64,000 bases of DNA from Atopobiaceae bacterium (lineage in GTDB: Bacteria; Actinomycetota; Coriobacteriia; Coriobacteriales; Atopobiaceae), in NCBI GenBank assembly GCA_902834555.1, contig CADFJN010000001.1, positions 1-64,000 of the forward strand, written 5' to 3'. Below are positions 35,825-46,348 of this stretch, piece by piece (within the stretch, counting starts at the first letter, position 1; the number at the start of each line of letters is the position of its first letter). The translations under genes were made by a program, and so were the position numbers. A model generated the notes under the pieces. It made no database searches and was not told the origin of the DNA. It saw only the letters and a program-made list of their open reading frames with translations.

Positions 35825-36427
35825 CTACAGCTTAACCGGCGTAACCACAACATATCTGTCAGGGTCATCGCCCTCAGAGTGCGTAGTGACCTCAGGGTCA
35901 TCCCTTAGTGCAAGGTGAACCAAGCGACGGTCATACGCGTTCATGGGAGCTAGTTTGACGCTGGAACCATGACTCTTAGCACGTGAAGCAGCATTGAGAG
36001 CCATCTGCTCAATCTTCTTCTTAGCACGGCTACGATAACTCTCAATGTCGACGACGATAGGATAGTAGAACTTGAGACGGCTGCTCAAAAGGGTGGAGAT
36101 AACCGTCTGAAGAGCCTCAAGCGTGCGCCCATGGCGACCAATGAGAACAGCAAGGTCACCACCGCTCACATCAAGGATGAGCTCACCTTCGTCACCATCG
36201 TACTCATCAATGGAGGAGTGAGTCTCACCGAAGAGATTGAGAATACCGCGGAGATACTCAACAGCGACGTCGGCAATACGATCGGTCTCGTCATCAGTCA
36301 GAGCGACGCCAGCCTCATAGTGCTCGCGAATCTGAGCGAACTCGTCATTAGAGGAGCCCTGCACAGCGGTGTCGCCAGAGACAACCTCCTCAGAATCGAC
36401 CACCTCGTCGAGGATTCCTTCCTCCAT
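35825..36427 (-). CDS. jag: Jag/KhpB-family RNA-binding protein (KH and R3H)
   Basis: 200 residues. An acidic N-terminal region precedes a KH-like domain with the loop IGRHGRTLEALQ (about residues 98-109) and a C-terminal R3H domain (SYRSRAKKKIEQMA, PMNAYDRRLVHLAL). Homologues bind RNA with KhpA and influence cell division and envelope growth. GGAGG lies 6 nt before the ATG at 36427. It follows yidC, as in most Gram-positive origins. Confidence 0.93.
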   Translation of the reverse strand: MEEGILDEVVDSEEVVSGDTAVQGSSNDEFAQIREHYEAGVALTDDETDRIADVAVEYLRGILNLFGETHSSIDEYDGDEGELILDVSGGDLAVLIGRHGRTLEALQTVISTLLSSRLKFYYPIVVDIESYRSRAKKKIEQMALNAASRAKSHGSSVKLAPMNAYDRRLVHLALRDDPEVTTHSEGDDPDRYVVVTPVKL

Positions 36428-36529
36428 CACAAACCTCCAAAGCAGGTAGGTATATAGCAAATTAAATATAACTAATAATGCATATAGATAGCATTATTAG
36501 CATAAATGATGAATGTAGAACCTCAGAAG

Positions 36530-37294
36530 CTAGTTCTTCTTGTGCGGGCGGGGTTTCTTCTCCTTGCGCACAACATCAACGCTAACAGAGGATTGACCTT
36601 GCATGCTCTGCTCGGCCTCGGCCTTGGCCTTCTCCATGACCTTGCGAGTCACAAAGTACTGCTGAAGAATGCCCCACAGCGCAGAGGTGTTGTAGTAGAG
36701 GACCACACCGGCCGGGATGCTCCAACCAAACCACGCCATCATCACGGCCATGACGGCGCCCATACCAAGCTGCTGCTTGCGCTGGTCCTCAGAGACCTGA
36801 CCAGCGTTAATCGCCATCTGAAGGAACGTGAGAACACCAAAGAGGATGACGAAGAAGATGTAGATGGCGGCAGGACCCCATCCGTCGGAGTTAATCATGC
36901 CGCCCGCAGAGCCGGCGAGCGAAGGAATGATGCCGTAGAAGCTTGCGTCCGAGGGAATACGGTCGCGAGCAACGGTGAACAGTGCAAAGAAGACCGGCAT
37001 CTGGAGTAGCACAGGCAGGCAACCCATAACGGGGTTGAAGTGGATGTCAGAGTAGAGCTTCTGCATCTCCTGAGCCTGGCGCTCGGGGTCGTCGGCGTAC
37101 TTATTCTGCAGCTCCATAATCTTGGGCTGTGCGGCCTGCATGCGAGCCGAAGACTCAACCTGCTTGTTCATCAGCGGCATGATGAGCACGCGGATGATGA
37201 CGGTGAGGATGATGATCGCGAGGCCCCAGTCCCCGCAGAATCCCTCAATGCCCGCGAGCACGCCGGCGAGAAAGTCAATAATCCAATCCCACAT
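36530..37294 (-). CDS. yidC: Membrane protein insertase YidC
   Basis: 254-residue short YidC of the Gram-positive/actinobacterial form, with five hydrophobic segments (about 20-40, 88-105, 135-155, 170-190 and 193-212). The cytoplasmic loop carries KIMELQNKYADDPERQAQEM, and the motif NPVMGCLPVLLQMPVFFALF is diagnostic. The C-terminal tail is basic (KKPRPHKKN), probably contacting ribosomes. There is no lipobox or long N-terminal domain. It lies between yidD and jag. Confidence 0.95.
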   Translation of the reverse strand: MWDWIIDFLAGVLAGIEGFCGDWGLAIIILTVIIRVLIMPLMNKQVESSARMQAAQPKIMELQNKYADDPERQAQEMQKLYSDIHFNPVMGCLPVLLQMPVFFALFTVARDRIPSDASFYGIIPSLAGSAGGMINSDGWGPAAIYIFFVILFGVLTFLQMAINAGQVSEDQRKQQLGMGAVMAVMMAWFGWSIPAGVVLYYNTSALWGILQQYFVTRKVMEKAKAEAEQSMQGQSSVSVDVVRKEKKPRPHKKN

Positions 37295-37321
37295 GGTTCC
37301 TCCGTGTGTGTCCCCAGACTG

Positions 37322-37558
37322 TTAGGGAACGGGGTCGTATCCACCGGCGTGGAAGGGATGGCACCGCAGGATGCGCCTCACGGCAAGCCACCCACCCTTC
37401 GCCAGACCGTACTTGGCTATGGCCTGTCGAGCGTACTCCGAGCAGGTTGGCGTGTAGATACAGTGCGGCAGGAACAGGGGCGAAATGCGCCGCTGATAGA
37501 ACCTAATGGCTCTTGCAGCAACACGCGAAAGAGCAGACTCCCCCTTGGCCTCAGCCAC
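37322..37558 (-). CDS. yidD: Membrane protein insertion efficiency factor YidD
   Basis: About 78 residues. The family core FYQRRISPLF...CIYTPTCSEYARQAI and RRILRCHPFHAGGYDPVP is complete. The start is assigned to GTG at 37558, which overlaps the rnpA stop; GTG at 37567 is also possible. It assists YidC-dependent insertion and sits in the standard rnpA-yidD-yidC order. Confidence 0.9.
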   Translation of the reverse strand: MAEAKGESALSRVAARAIRFYQRRISPLFLPHCIYTPTCSEYARQAIAKYGLAKGGWLAVRRILRCHPFHAGGYDPVP

Positions 37559-37880
37559 ACACCACACCGGCCCTCTCGAGCAACCTCTCAAGGGACATCG
37601 CCACGCGCTCGGGGGAGCTGTCATGGGTCTTGTCGGTCGAGAAGAGGATTACGTCGTAGCCGCCACGTGGTAGCGAACAAGCGCGTGCTGCCTCTCGCAG
37701 GACGCGCTTGCACCTATTTCTGTAGACGGCGTTTCCAAGCCTTTTTGGCGCAACGAAGGCGACCTTCGGCAGGTCGCCTTCGCTCGTTGGCACCACTCGA
37801 ATGCGCAGTAACGCGTCGTTGTAGCGCTTCCCGCGCGAGAAGACCCTCTCAAATTCGGCACGCGATTTGATGGTCTCCAT
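37551..37880 (-). CDS. rnpA: Ribonuclease P protein component
   Basis: 109 residues. The RNR motif region KRLGNAVYRNRCKRVLREA is present, with an N-terminal FERVFSRGKRY. It binds RNase P RNA to mature tRNA 5' ends. It starts 9 nt after rpmH with a weak ribosome-binding site, so translation is probably coupled. It overlaps yidD by 8 nt. Confidence 0.95.
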   Translation of the reverse strand: METIKSRAEFERVFSRGKRYNDALLRIRVVPTSEGDLPKVAFVAPKRLGNAVYRNRCKRVLREAARACSLPRGGYDVILFSTDKTHDSSPERVAMSLERLLERAGVVCG

Positions 37881-37889
37881 GATGATATG

Positions 37890-38024
37890 TTAGACGGTGA
37901 GCTGCTTGCGGCCCTTGGCACGACGACGTGCGAGAACCTTGCGGCCGCCCTTGGTGGCCATACGGGCACGGAAACCGTGGGTCTTGGCGCGCTTACGCTT
38001 GTTGGGCTGATACGTACGCTTCAT
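37890..38024 (-). CDS. rpmH: Ribosomal protein bL34
   Basis: 44-residue large-subunit protein with the standard L34 sequence beginning MKRTYQPNKRKRAKTHGF and ending GRKQLTV. GGAGGAA precedes the ATG at 38024. It is the first gene of the leftward rpmH-rnpA-yidD-yidC-jag unit and marks one side of the likely origin. Confidence 0.97.
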   Translation of the reverse strand: MKRTYQPNKRKRAKTHGFRARMATKGGRKVLARRRAKGRKQLTV

Positions 38025-38073
38025 GATGTATTCCTCCCATACGGGTCTAATGTCTTGAGCACTAAGCCCAAAG

Positions 38074-38103
38074 ATTGTAAGGGTCTCTCCGCCAAGATGT
38101 CAA
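38074..38103 (-). promoter_or_regulatory. Strong sigma-70 promoter of rpmH
   Basis: TTGACA (38098-38103) and TACAAT (38074-38079) on the minus strand with an 18-bp spacer, about 50 bp upstream of rpmH. Confidence 0.8.
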
Positions 38104-38417
38104 TTTAATGCAGAATAACTGCACGGATTCTCGGCGGGTTGTCTCATGGTAGTGCTCGGCGCCGGCCGCTTCCCTGCAGAAAAGCTTTGCAAGAAATCTT
38201 CCATGGAGCGAAAAGACCATACCAACCTGCTGACAACTTTCTTCCTGATGCTATGATTTTCCAGCCGGTATTTCACGTTTAGACCCAGTTATCAACCATG
38301 TTTCATCCGTTGTTGAAAACTTTCGTTCAGATAGAAATCCAAGTGAAAGTTTTCATCCAAGGTTCAAACGAGGTTGAAAAGTCAGAGCTGGTGAAAAGAA
38401 TCAAGAGGTAAAGCGGG
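38104..38417. other. Origin-side intergenic region with DnaA-box-like 9-mers
   Basis: Lies where transcription diverges (rpmH left, GHKL gene right). It contains TGTTGAAAA (38311-38319), TTATCAACC (38289-38297) and GGTTGAAAA (38372-38380), plus a small palindrome TGCAG-N5-CTGCA (38109-38123). It is AT-richer than its surroundings. A candidate for part of oriC. Confidence 0.5.
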
Positions 38418-39527
38418 ATGGACCACGCGTTCTATCCGTTCGTCGACAATACGCCCCAAGATGCGGGCGAGAGGGACGAGAAGTCCCCAGAGAGCTCCCA
38501 GGATGGCAGCAGTGACTCCCAGGGTGACCTTGGGGCCGTGCGCTATCCCGCACGTATTGCCATCTACGACGACGCGGCAGCGGCGCCTCGCGTGGTGGTC
38601 ATCGAGCCCACGGACATCCGCAGCTACCTCGAGGAAATCACGGCAACCGTCAACCGCCTCGCGCACGAGCAGGGAAGTCAGATTCCCTTCACCGTGATTC
38701 GCGAGATTGTCGAGAACTTCATCCACGCCTACTTCATCGCGCCCACCATTACGATCCTCGATGAGGGCAACACGCTGCGCTTCTCGGACCAGGGACCAGG
38801 AATCCAGGAGAAGGACCTGGCCATGGAGTACGGCACCACCTCTGCAACCGAGGAGATGAAGCACTATATCCGCGGTGTTGGGTCGGGCCTCCCATACGTG
38901 CAGCAATACATGACCGACAAGGGCGGCAGCCTCACCATAGAGGACAACATCTCCGGTGGAACGGTGGTAACCATCTCCACCAGGCCCAAGGAGGACGCCG
39001 AGAGGTGCGCGGCGCCTGGCAAGCCCGCGGGGATGGTGCCACAGACAGCGCAACCACAGATGCCTCAGGGCTATGGGCAAGTTCCTTACCCCTCCCAGTC
39101 AACACCAGGTGGCTATCCACAGCCCTACATGCCGGGGTATCAGCAGTACTATCAGCCAGCTCAGCCACAGGTCCAACAGGGGTTTTACCCTCAGCAGGGC
39201 TATCCGCAGCCGACCTACCAGCAGCAGGCGCCCATGCCCGCACCCGCACCAGCTGCAACGCCAGCACCCTCAGCTGCACCCGCGCCAGAGCTGCAGCCTC
39301 CCGCGTGGACGGCGGAGCTTGGCCGCATCAACCTCTCGGACCGCTCGCAGACCATTCTCGAGTACCTCTCGGCACACGAGATGGTTGGCCCTACGGAGCT
39401 CGTGCGGACCTATGGCAGGTCTGCGCCCACGTGGTCGCGTGAGCTTGCCAACATGGTGCAGATGGGAATCCTCAAGAAGGTCGGCCAGAAGTACTACCTC
39501 ACACAGCTGGGACAGAACTTCGTATAA
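38418..39527 (+). CDS. GHKL ATPase-winged-helix protein at the origin
   Basis: 369 residues. A histidine-kinase-type ATP-binding domain at about 65-190 has an N box (REIVENFIHA, Asn100), G1 DQGPG (124-128) and G2 GVGSG (153-157), but no HisKA domain or phospho-accepting histidine and no membrane segment. A 90-residue Pro/Gln/Tyr/Ala-rich linker follows (about 208-297). The C-terminal ~65 residues look like a winged helix (LEYLSAHEMVGPTELVRTYG, LANMVQMGILKKVG). AGAGGT precedes the ATG. It sits between rpmH and dnaA on the dnaA strand. Resemblance to anti-sigma kinases and to MutL/Hsp90-type ATPases is only at fold level. Its function is unknown. Confidence 0.85.
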   Translation: MDHAFYPFVDNTPQDAGERDEKSPESSQDGSSDSQGDLGAVRYPARIAIYDDAAAAPRVVVIEPTDIRSYLEEITATVNRLAHEQGSQIPFTVIREIVENFIHAYFIAPTITILDEGNTLRFSDQGPGIQEKDLAMEYGTTSATEEMKHYIRGVGSGLPYVQQYMTDKGGSLTIEDNISGGTVVTISTRPKEDAERCAAPGKPAGMVPQTAQPQMPQGYGQVPYPSQSTPGGYPQPYMPGYQQYYQPAQPQVQQGFYPQQGYPQPTYQQQAPMPAPAPAATPAPSAAPAPELQPPAWTAELGRINLSDRSQTILEYLSAHEMVGPTELVRTYGRSAPTWSRELANMVQMGILKKVGQKYYLTQLGQNFV

Positions 39528-39561
39528 GTCGTTCGACCTTCTCGCCAGCCCATACGCATGG

Positions 39562-39621
39562 TTTTCAACATTTCTCGTAGTTCTCGACGCCCGCAAGGTT
39601 CATTAGACAGAGTTTTCAACA
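39562..39621 (+). promoter_or_regulatory. Pair of TTTTCAACA boxes before dnaA
   Basis: Two exact copies, 39562-39570 and 39613-39621, in the 168-bp gap before dnaA. The second lies just upstream of the -10 box, as expected for autoregulation by DnaA. Confidence 0.55.
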
Positions 39622-39628
39622 TTTTCCT

Positions 39629-39634
39629 TATAAT
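39629..39634 (+). promoter_or_regulatory. Candidate -10 box of dnaA
   Basis: TATAAT about 60 bp before the dnaA start. The best upstream element is TTAGAC at 39603-39608, with a long 20-bp spacer. Confidence 0.45.
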
Positions 39635-39695
39635 GAGCTCTTGCACGAGACAGGGGGCGCAACATGCGCCTGCAGACGCCGAGAGGGACGCAGAC

Positions 39696-41258
39696 ATGGA
39701 ACCAGAGATTGACTCAGACACCGAGGCGCTGTGGCAGGACATGTTTGACCTGGTAAGCAAGCGCCACCTGCCTGGATCGGTCATGGCCATGCTGCGCAGC
39801 TGCGTGCCCGTGTCGCTTGACCCCGGCGTGCTCCACGTAGAGACACACAGCCGCACGGTTAAGAACCGCCTCTCGAAGAACCTCGACGTTATCAACGAGT
39901 GCCTCACCGAGGCAGCCTTTGAGCCAACCACGCTCGACATCTCCTTTGTACAGGACCCCGATGCGGCGCCGCTCACAACAAGCTCGGCAGTGACACCCGA
40001 GGAGGCTCGCAGGTGGATGGCACCGTCTCCGCAGGCAGCGGCTCCCACGCCGGCGCCGGCGCCCACGCCACAGCCGCGAGTTCCCGAGGACGCGTGGCTC
40101 GACGACAACGCTGCAAAGGAGGCTGCCGGCCATGAGCGGCGAGCAGCAAACCCACTGGTAGACGACATCTCGGAGATGGATTCCAAGCTCACCTTCGACC
40201 GCTTTGTTGTAGGCGACGAGAACACCTTCGCCTACCAGGCCGCGCTCCAGGTGGCAAACGGCGAGAACCGCACCTACAACCCCCTCTTCATCTACGGCAA
40301 GAGCGGCCTGGGAAAGACGCACCTCCTGCGCGCCATCCAGAACTACATCTCGGCGAACGACCCCACGCGCGTCTGCGTGTACAAGGACGGCTCATCCTTC
40401 ATCACCGACTACACCACGGCCATGTCGCACCGCGAGAGGTCTGCGCCAGACATTCTGCGCGACAACTACTACGACATCGACGTCCTTATCATCGACGACA
40501 TCCAAAAGCTCGCCGGCAAGGCGGGTACCATCGACTTCTTCTTCGACGCCTTCAACCACCTCACCAGCGCCGGCAAGCAGATCGTGCTGGCAGCGGACCG
40601 CTCGCCCTCGCAACTGGGCGCCGAGGCAGCCTTTGACGAGCGTGTGACGAGTCGCCTGGACTCGGGCTTCTCGACCTCTATCCAGGTACCAAACTACGAG
40701 CTCAAGCTGCGGCTCATCACCACCTTCTGCGAGCGCATGCACGAGGATGCCGTCGAGGGGCACGTAGGGCTCGCCATCACGGGCACCATCTCGAAGGAGA
40801 ACATAAGCTACATGGCCGAGCGCGCTGGCACCAACATCCGCGTTATCGAGGGCTTTTGCCAGCGCTGCCTCATCGCCGAGACCCACCGCGAGCGGCGCGG
40901 CGAGGAGCTTTCGCGCGAGGACATCAACAGGCTTGCCAAGGAGTCGTGGCCAAACGGGGAGAAGCAGTACAAGATTGAGGAGATCCAGCGCGCGGTGGAG
41001 CAGTATTTTGACATCTCGCACACGGACCTCGTGGGCGAGAAGCGCAACAAGGACATCATGAACGCCCGCCACATCGCCGTGTGGCTCTCCAAGGAACTCT
41101 GCGACGCCACCTACGCCGAGATTGGCGAGCACTTTGGCGGCAGGAGCCACGCCACGATGCTCAACAGCATCCGGGTGGTGGACAAGAAGCGCAAGGAGGA
41201 CAAAATCTACCACGACCGCCTGGTACAGATCCGCGACAACATCACCGAGAACACGTAA
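39696..41258 (+). CDS. dnaA: Chromosomal replication initiator DnaA, divergent
   Basis: 520 residues from the ATG at 39696 (AGAGGGA upstream; the earlier ATG at 39633 overlaps the -10 box). Domain I is short, domain II is a Pro/Ala/Gln-rich linker (~90-150), and domain III is AAA+ with Walker A GKSGLGKT (201-208) and Walker B LIIDDIQ. Domain IV normally carries the signature GGRDHTTVLHA; here it reads GGRSHATMLNS, so residues that contact the DnaA box in other bacteria are changed. The protein loads DnaB at oriC. It is followed by dnaN. Confidence 0.94.
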   Translation: MEPEIDSDTEALWQDMFDLVSKRHLPGSVMAMLRSCVPVSLDPGVLHVETHSRTVKNRLSKNLDVINECLTEAAFEPTTLDISFVQDPDAAPLTTSSAVTPEEARRWMAPSPQAAAPTPAPAPTPQPRVPEDAWLDDNAAKEAAGHERRAANPLVDDISEMDSKLTFDRFVVGDENTFAYQAALQVANGENRTYNPLFIYGKSGLGKTHLLRAIQNYISANDPTRVCVYKDGSSFITDYTTAMSHRERSAPDILRDNYYDIDVLIIDDIQKLAGKAGTIDFFFDAFNHLTSAGKQIVLAADRSPSQLGAEAAFDERVTSRLDSGFSTSIQVPNYELKLRLITTFCERMHEDAVEGHVGLAITGTISKENISYMAERAGTNIRVIEGFCQRCLIAETHRERRGEELSREDINRLAKESWPNGEKQYKIEEIQRAVEQYFDISHTDLVGEKRNKDIMNARHIAVWLSKELCDATYAEIGEHFGGRSHATMLNSIRVVDKKRKEDKIYHDRLVQIRDNITENT

Positions 41259-41492
41259 GTCAAAAAGATGGGAGAAAGGCGTAAGAAAACCCTCGAAAAG
41301 TGGGCGCACAATGTAGAGAGAGTTATCGACACGCCTTCGACCGTCGAGAAGCGTAGGCTCAAAGAAGACGAACCAAAAGATTTGTTATGGCATCTACCAG
41401 CGAGTTTGCGAGTTCTCAACTTTTAGACAGGCCTTATTACTACTATTGCTTTTATATATAGATAAAGAACTAATAGATAAGAGAGGGCAACC
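41259..41492 (+). other. dnaA-dnaN gap with DnaA-like box and AT-rich segment
   Basis: TTATCGACA at 41323-41331 matches the classic box TTATCCACA at eight of nine positions. A strikingly AT-rich stretch at about 41432-41480 precedes dnaN and could be a DNA-unwinding element. Together they are an alternative oriC candidate. Confidence 0.45.
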
Positions 41493-42590
41493 ATGAGGTT
41501 CACCGTAAGCCAGTCTTCACTTCTCAAGGCACTGTCAGTCGTTGCCAAGGGCATGGGGACAAACTCGACCCTTCCCTTGCTCTCGGGCATCTACATCAAG
41601 GCCGAGGAGGGAACCCTCGAGTTCCAAACCAACAACCTCACCATCACGATTCGTCACCGTATCCCCGCAAACGTTGAGGAATCAGGTGAGACGGTCGTCT
41701 CGGGCAAAATGCTCACGAGCATCGTAAAGACGCTGGATGACGCAGCGGTGACCTTTGACGGCGGCGAGCGGACTATCTCTATCTCCTGCGAGAAGTCCTC
41801 GTTCCGTCTGAACACCCTGAACCCCGCCGATTGGCCGGCCTTCCCCGAGTACTCCCTCGAGGACGCCACGGAGCTGCCGAGCGAGCTGCTCTCAAGCATG
41901 GTCGACAAGGTCTACAAGGTGACCTCCAAGGAGACCACGCGTCCCATCCTGCAGGGCATCCTGCTCACGGCAGCCAACAACACCATCCGCCTTGTTGCAA
42001 CTGACTCCTACCGACTGGCCGTCTGCGACGCCTCCGCCGAGACCGGTGAGGGCGAGTTCCGTACCATCGTGCCCGGCTCAGTCTTTCACGACGTGCTCTC
42101 GATGCCCAATCTCGAGGAGCGCATCTCTATTGGCACCACCGACAGCCAGGTGGTGTTCACCTTTGGCAACACGACCTTCATCTCGAGCAAGATAGAGGGG
42201 AACTTCCCTGACTATCGCCAGCTCCTGCCTTCGAGCTGCAACACCTCGGTGCACATAGACGTAGAGGCCTTTGCTGCCGCCCTCAAGCGCGTCTCGGTGG
42301 TGGCCATTTCCAACGCCTCCGTGCGCTTTGACATCGACGCCGACGGCAAGGTCATGCGTCTCTCGGCATCCTCGCCGGACCAGGGCGAGTCCACCGAGCT
42401 TTTGCCCGTGGAGGTCGAGGGGCAGAGCCTCTCCATCGCGCTCAACTACCACTACGTCTTTGACTGCGTGAACGCTATCTCCGACAAGAAGGAGCTGGTC
42501 CTGGAGCTGCAGAGCAACATGCAGCCCGGCATCTTCAAGACCAACGGCAAGGTTAACTACCTCTACATGCTAATGCCCGTCCGGATGTAG
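41493..42590 (+). CDS. dnaN: DNA polymerase III beta subunit (sliding clamp)
   Basis: 365 residues, full length, three-fold clamp architecture. It begins MRFTVSQSSLLKALSVV and ends in the usual YLYMLMPVRM. AGAGAGGG precedes the ATG. It tethers polymerases to DNA. recF follows 1 nt after the stop, consistent with a dnaN-recF-DUF721 operon. Confidence 0.96.
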   Translation: MRFTVSQSSLLKALSVVAKGMGTNSTLPLLSGIYIKAEEGTLEFQTNNLTITIRHRIPANVEESGETVVSGKMLTSIVKTLDDAAVTFDGGERTISISCEKSSFRLNTLNPADWPAFPEYSLEDATELPSELLSSMVDKVYKVTSKETTRPILQGILLTAANNTIRLVATDSYRLAVCDASAETGEGEFRTIVPGSVFHDVLSMPNLEERISIGTTDSQVVFTFGNTTFISSKIEGNFPDYRQLLPSSCNTSVHIDVEAFAAALKRVSVVAISNASVRFDIDADGKVMRLSASSPDQGESTELLPVEVEGQSLSIALNYHYVFDCVNAISDKKELVLELQSNMQPGIFKTNGKVNYLYMLMPVRM

Positions 42591-42591
42591 C

Positions 42592-43680
42592 GTGGGCCTT
42601 CTCGTAGAGAGCCTGGGGCTCGAGCAGTTCAGGAACTTCCGCGAGCGCGAGGTGTCCTTCTCGCCCACGACCACGATTCTTGTGGGGAAAAATGCCGTAG
42701 GCAAAACCAACACCGTCGAGGCGCTACAGATGCTTACGGCGGGGGCGTCTTTTAGACACCCCACGCCGTCGCAGCTCATCCTTGCCGGCTGCGAGCGTGC
42801 CCGCATACGCGCACGACTTGCGGGAGACGGTCGCGTGGTGGACGTTGCCTGTGACATCACCCCGCAGCGCAGGCAGTTCTCGCGCAATGGCAAGCACTGC
42901 CAGGCGGCAGACATGCCCTCCTCGCTCATGAGCGTGCTCTTCTGCCCAGATGACCTCTCGCTTGTGAAGCGTGGGGCGTCCTTCCGCCGTGCGGAGCTGG
43001 ACGGCTTTGGCTGCCAGGCAGCCGTGGGCTACTCAAAGCTCCTTGCCGCCTACACTCGTGCCATTGAGCAGAGGAATCGCCTGCTCAAGGACGAGAGACC
43101 AGACCTTTCGCTACTGAGTGCCTGGGACTCGTCCGTAGCGCTGGGCGGCGCGACTCTGCTGCAGGCCCGCGTGCGCCTCTTTGGGCGTCTGCGCGAGAAG
43201 ATTCTGGACGTCTATGGCAGCATCGCCGGCGGCGAGGAGCTTACGTGCACGTATGAGAGCACCGTCTGCGACGACCCCCTCTCGCTTTCGCGCGAGGAGC
43301 TTGCTGAGCGCTTCCTTGCGCGCCTTGAGGACGCGCGCGCCGATGACCTCCGTCGCCAGCAAACCACGGTGGGACCCCACCGCGACGACGCGGTCTTTGC
43401 CATCGACGGCAGAGACGCTCGCAGTTTTGGCTCGCAGGGACAGCAGCGCTCCATCGTGCTGGCGCTTAAGATGGCCGAGGTGCTCGTCTCGGAGGACGTT
43501 ACCGGCTCGCGGCCGCTGCTGCTCTTGGACGACGTGATGTCTGAGCTGGACGAGACGCGCCGACAGTCCGTGATCGAGTTTGCCCAGAGTGGCATCCAGA
43601 CGGTGGTCACAACCACCAACCTTGGGTACTTCTCGGACGAGCTGCTCTCTCGCTCGAAGGTGGTGGAGTTTGGTGAGTGA
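42592..43680 (+). CDS. recF: DNA replication and repair protein RecF
   Basis: 362-residue SMC-like ATPase. Walker A is GKNAVGKT near residue 31, the signature region FGSQGQQRSIVLALKMAE includes the ABC-type Q-loop/signature residues, and Walker B is LLLDDVMSELD. It helps load RecA at gaps with RecO and RecR. The start is GTG at 42592, directly after the dnaN stop. The next gene overlaps its end by 8 nt. Confidence 0.95.
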   Translation: MGLLVESLGLEQFRNFREREVSFSPTTTILVGKNAVGKTNTVEALQMLTAGASFRHPTPSQLILAGCERARIRARLAGDGRVVDVACDITPQRRQFSRNGKHCQAADMPSSLMSVLFCPDDLSLVKRGASFRRAELDGFGCQAAVGYSKLLAAYTRAIEQRNRLLKDERPDLSLLSAWDSSVALGGATLLQARVRLFGRLREKILDVYGSIAGGEELTCTYESTVCDDPLSLSREELAERFLARLEDARADDLRRQQTTVGPHRDDAVFAIDGRDARSFGSQGQQRSIVLALKMAEVLVSEDVTGSRPLLLLDDVMSELDETRRQSVIEFAQSGIQTVVTTTNLGYFSDELLSRSKVVEFGE

Positions 43681-44209
43681 GGACTACGAAGGCATATCGT
43701 CACTGCTCAAGGGCATGTTCTCGAGTCCCGAGGCACGACGTTCCATGAGTGCCAATCAGCGCGCCGCCTACGTGTGGCACAACGTGAACGGAGACGTGGA
43801 ACGTGCCCACACCACGGGCGTCTTCCTCAAAGAACCGCACGTGAAGGGGGCTGCCCCCATACTGGGCGTCTACGTGGACTCGCGCATGCGCGCCGTGGAC
43901 TTCAGGGCAAACCGCGAGGTCTACAGGGCGCGCCTCTCCATGGGCGGCCTTGAGGTCTCCGAGATCGAGTTCATCGTATCCCAGTACGGCCACGGCGCAG
44001 CCCCGCGCAAGGAACGTGCAAGTGTTGCCGCTGCAGGCGAGCCGCCCAAGGCGCCGCTGCCGGAACTTACCGGAAGCGAGCAGGACACTGTCGAGAAGCT
44101 TGCGGAATCCGTACCGGAATCTCTCAGAGGGAGCGTCTACAAGGCCATGAGCCTGTCATTTAGGCGCGAAAAGAGCAGAGATACGAACGACGGAACTTCT
44201 CGGCCCTAA
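43673..44209 (+). CDS. DUF721 protein, DciA-like helicase-loader candidate
   Basis: 178 residues with an N-terminal DUF721 region (about 30-110) containing ANQRAAYVWHNVNGDVERAH, VYVDSRMRAVDF and ARLSMGGLEVSEIEFIV. GTG at 43673 overlaps the recF stop and has GGAG upstream. DUF721 proteins between recF and gyrB correspond to DciA, the DnaB loader of bacteria that lack DnaC/DnaI. No DnaC or DnaI homologue is seen here. The C-terminal part (about 110-178) is Ala/Pro/Glu-rich and probably disordered. Confidence 0.8.
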   Translation: MSEDYEGISSLLKGMFSSPEARRSMSANQRAAYVWHNVNGDVERAHTTGVFLKEPHVKGAAPILGVYVDSRMRAVDFRANREVYRARLSMGGLEVSEIEFIVSQYGHGAAPRKERASVAAAGEPPKAPLPELTGSEQDTVEKLAESVPESLRGSVYKAMSLSFRREKSRDTNDGTSRP

Positions 44210-44337
44210 CACGCCTCTCAGTGGCGCTGATGCGCAGGGATTCTGTTTTAGACCCCCCAAATTCTTGCGTGCCGAGAAGGAAAGTGCCCATGGAGTACAC
44301 TTGACTCTGTATTTTGCTGAGCTCTGAGGGGAGTCAC

Positions 44338-46305
<1,968 letters not shown>

Positions 46306-46348
46306 GGCCTCCCCAGGCGCTACAAGCGAGAGATGAGAAAGGCAACTC

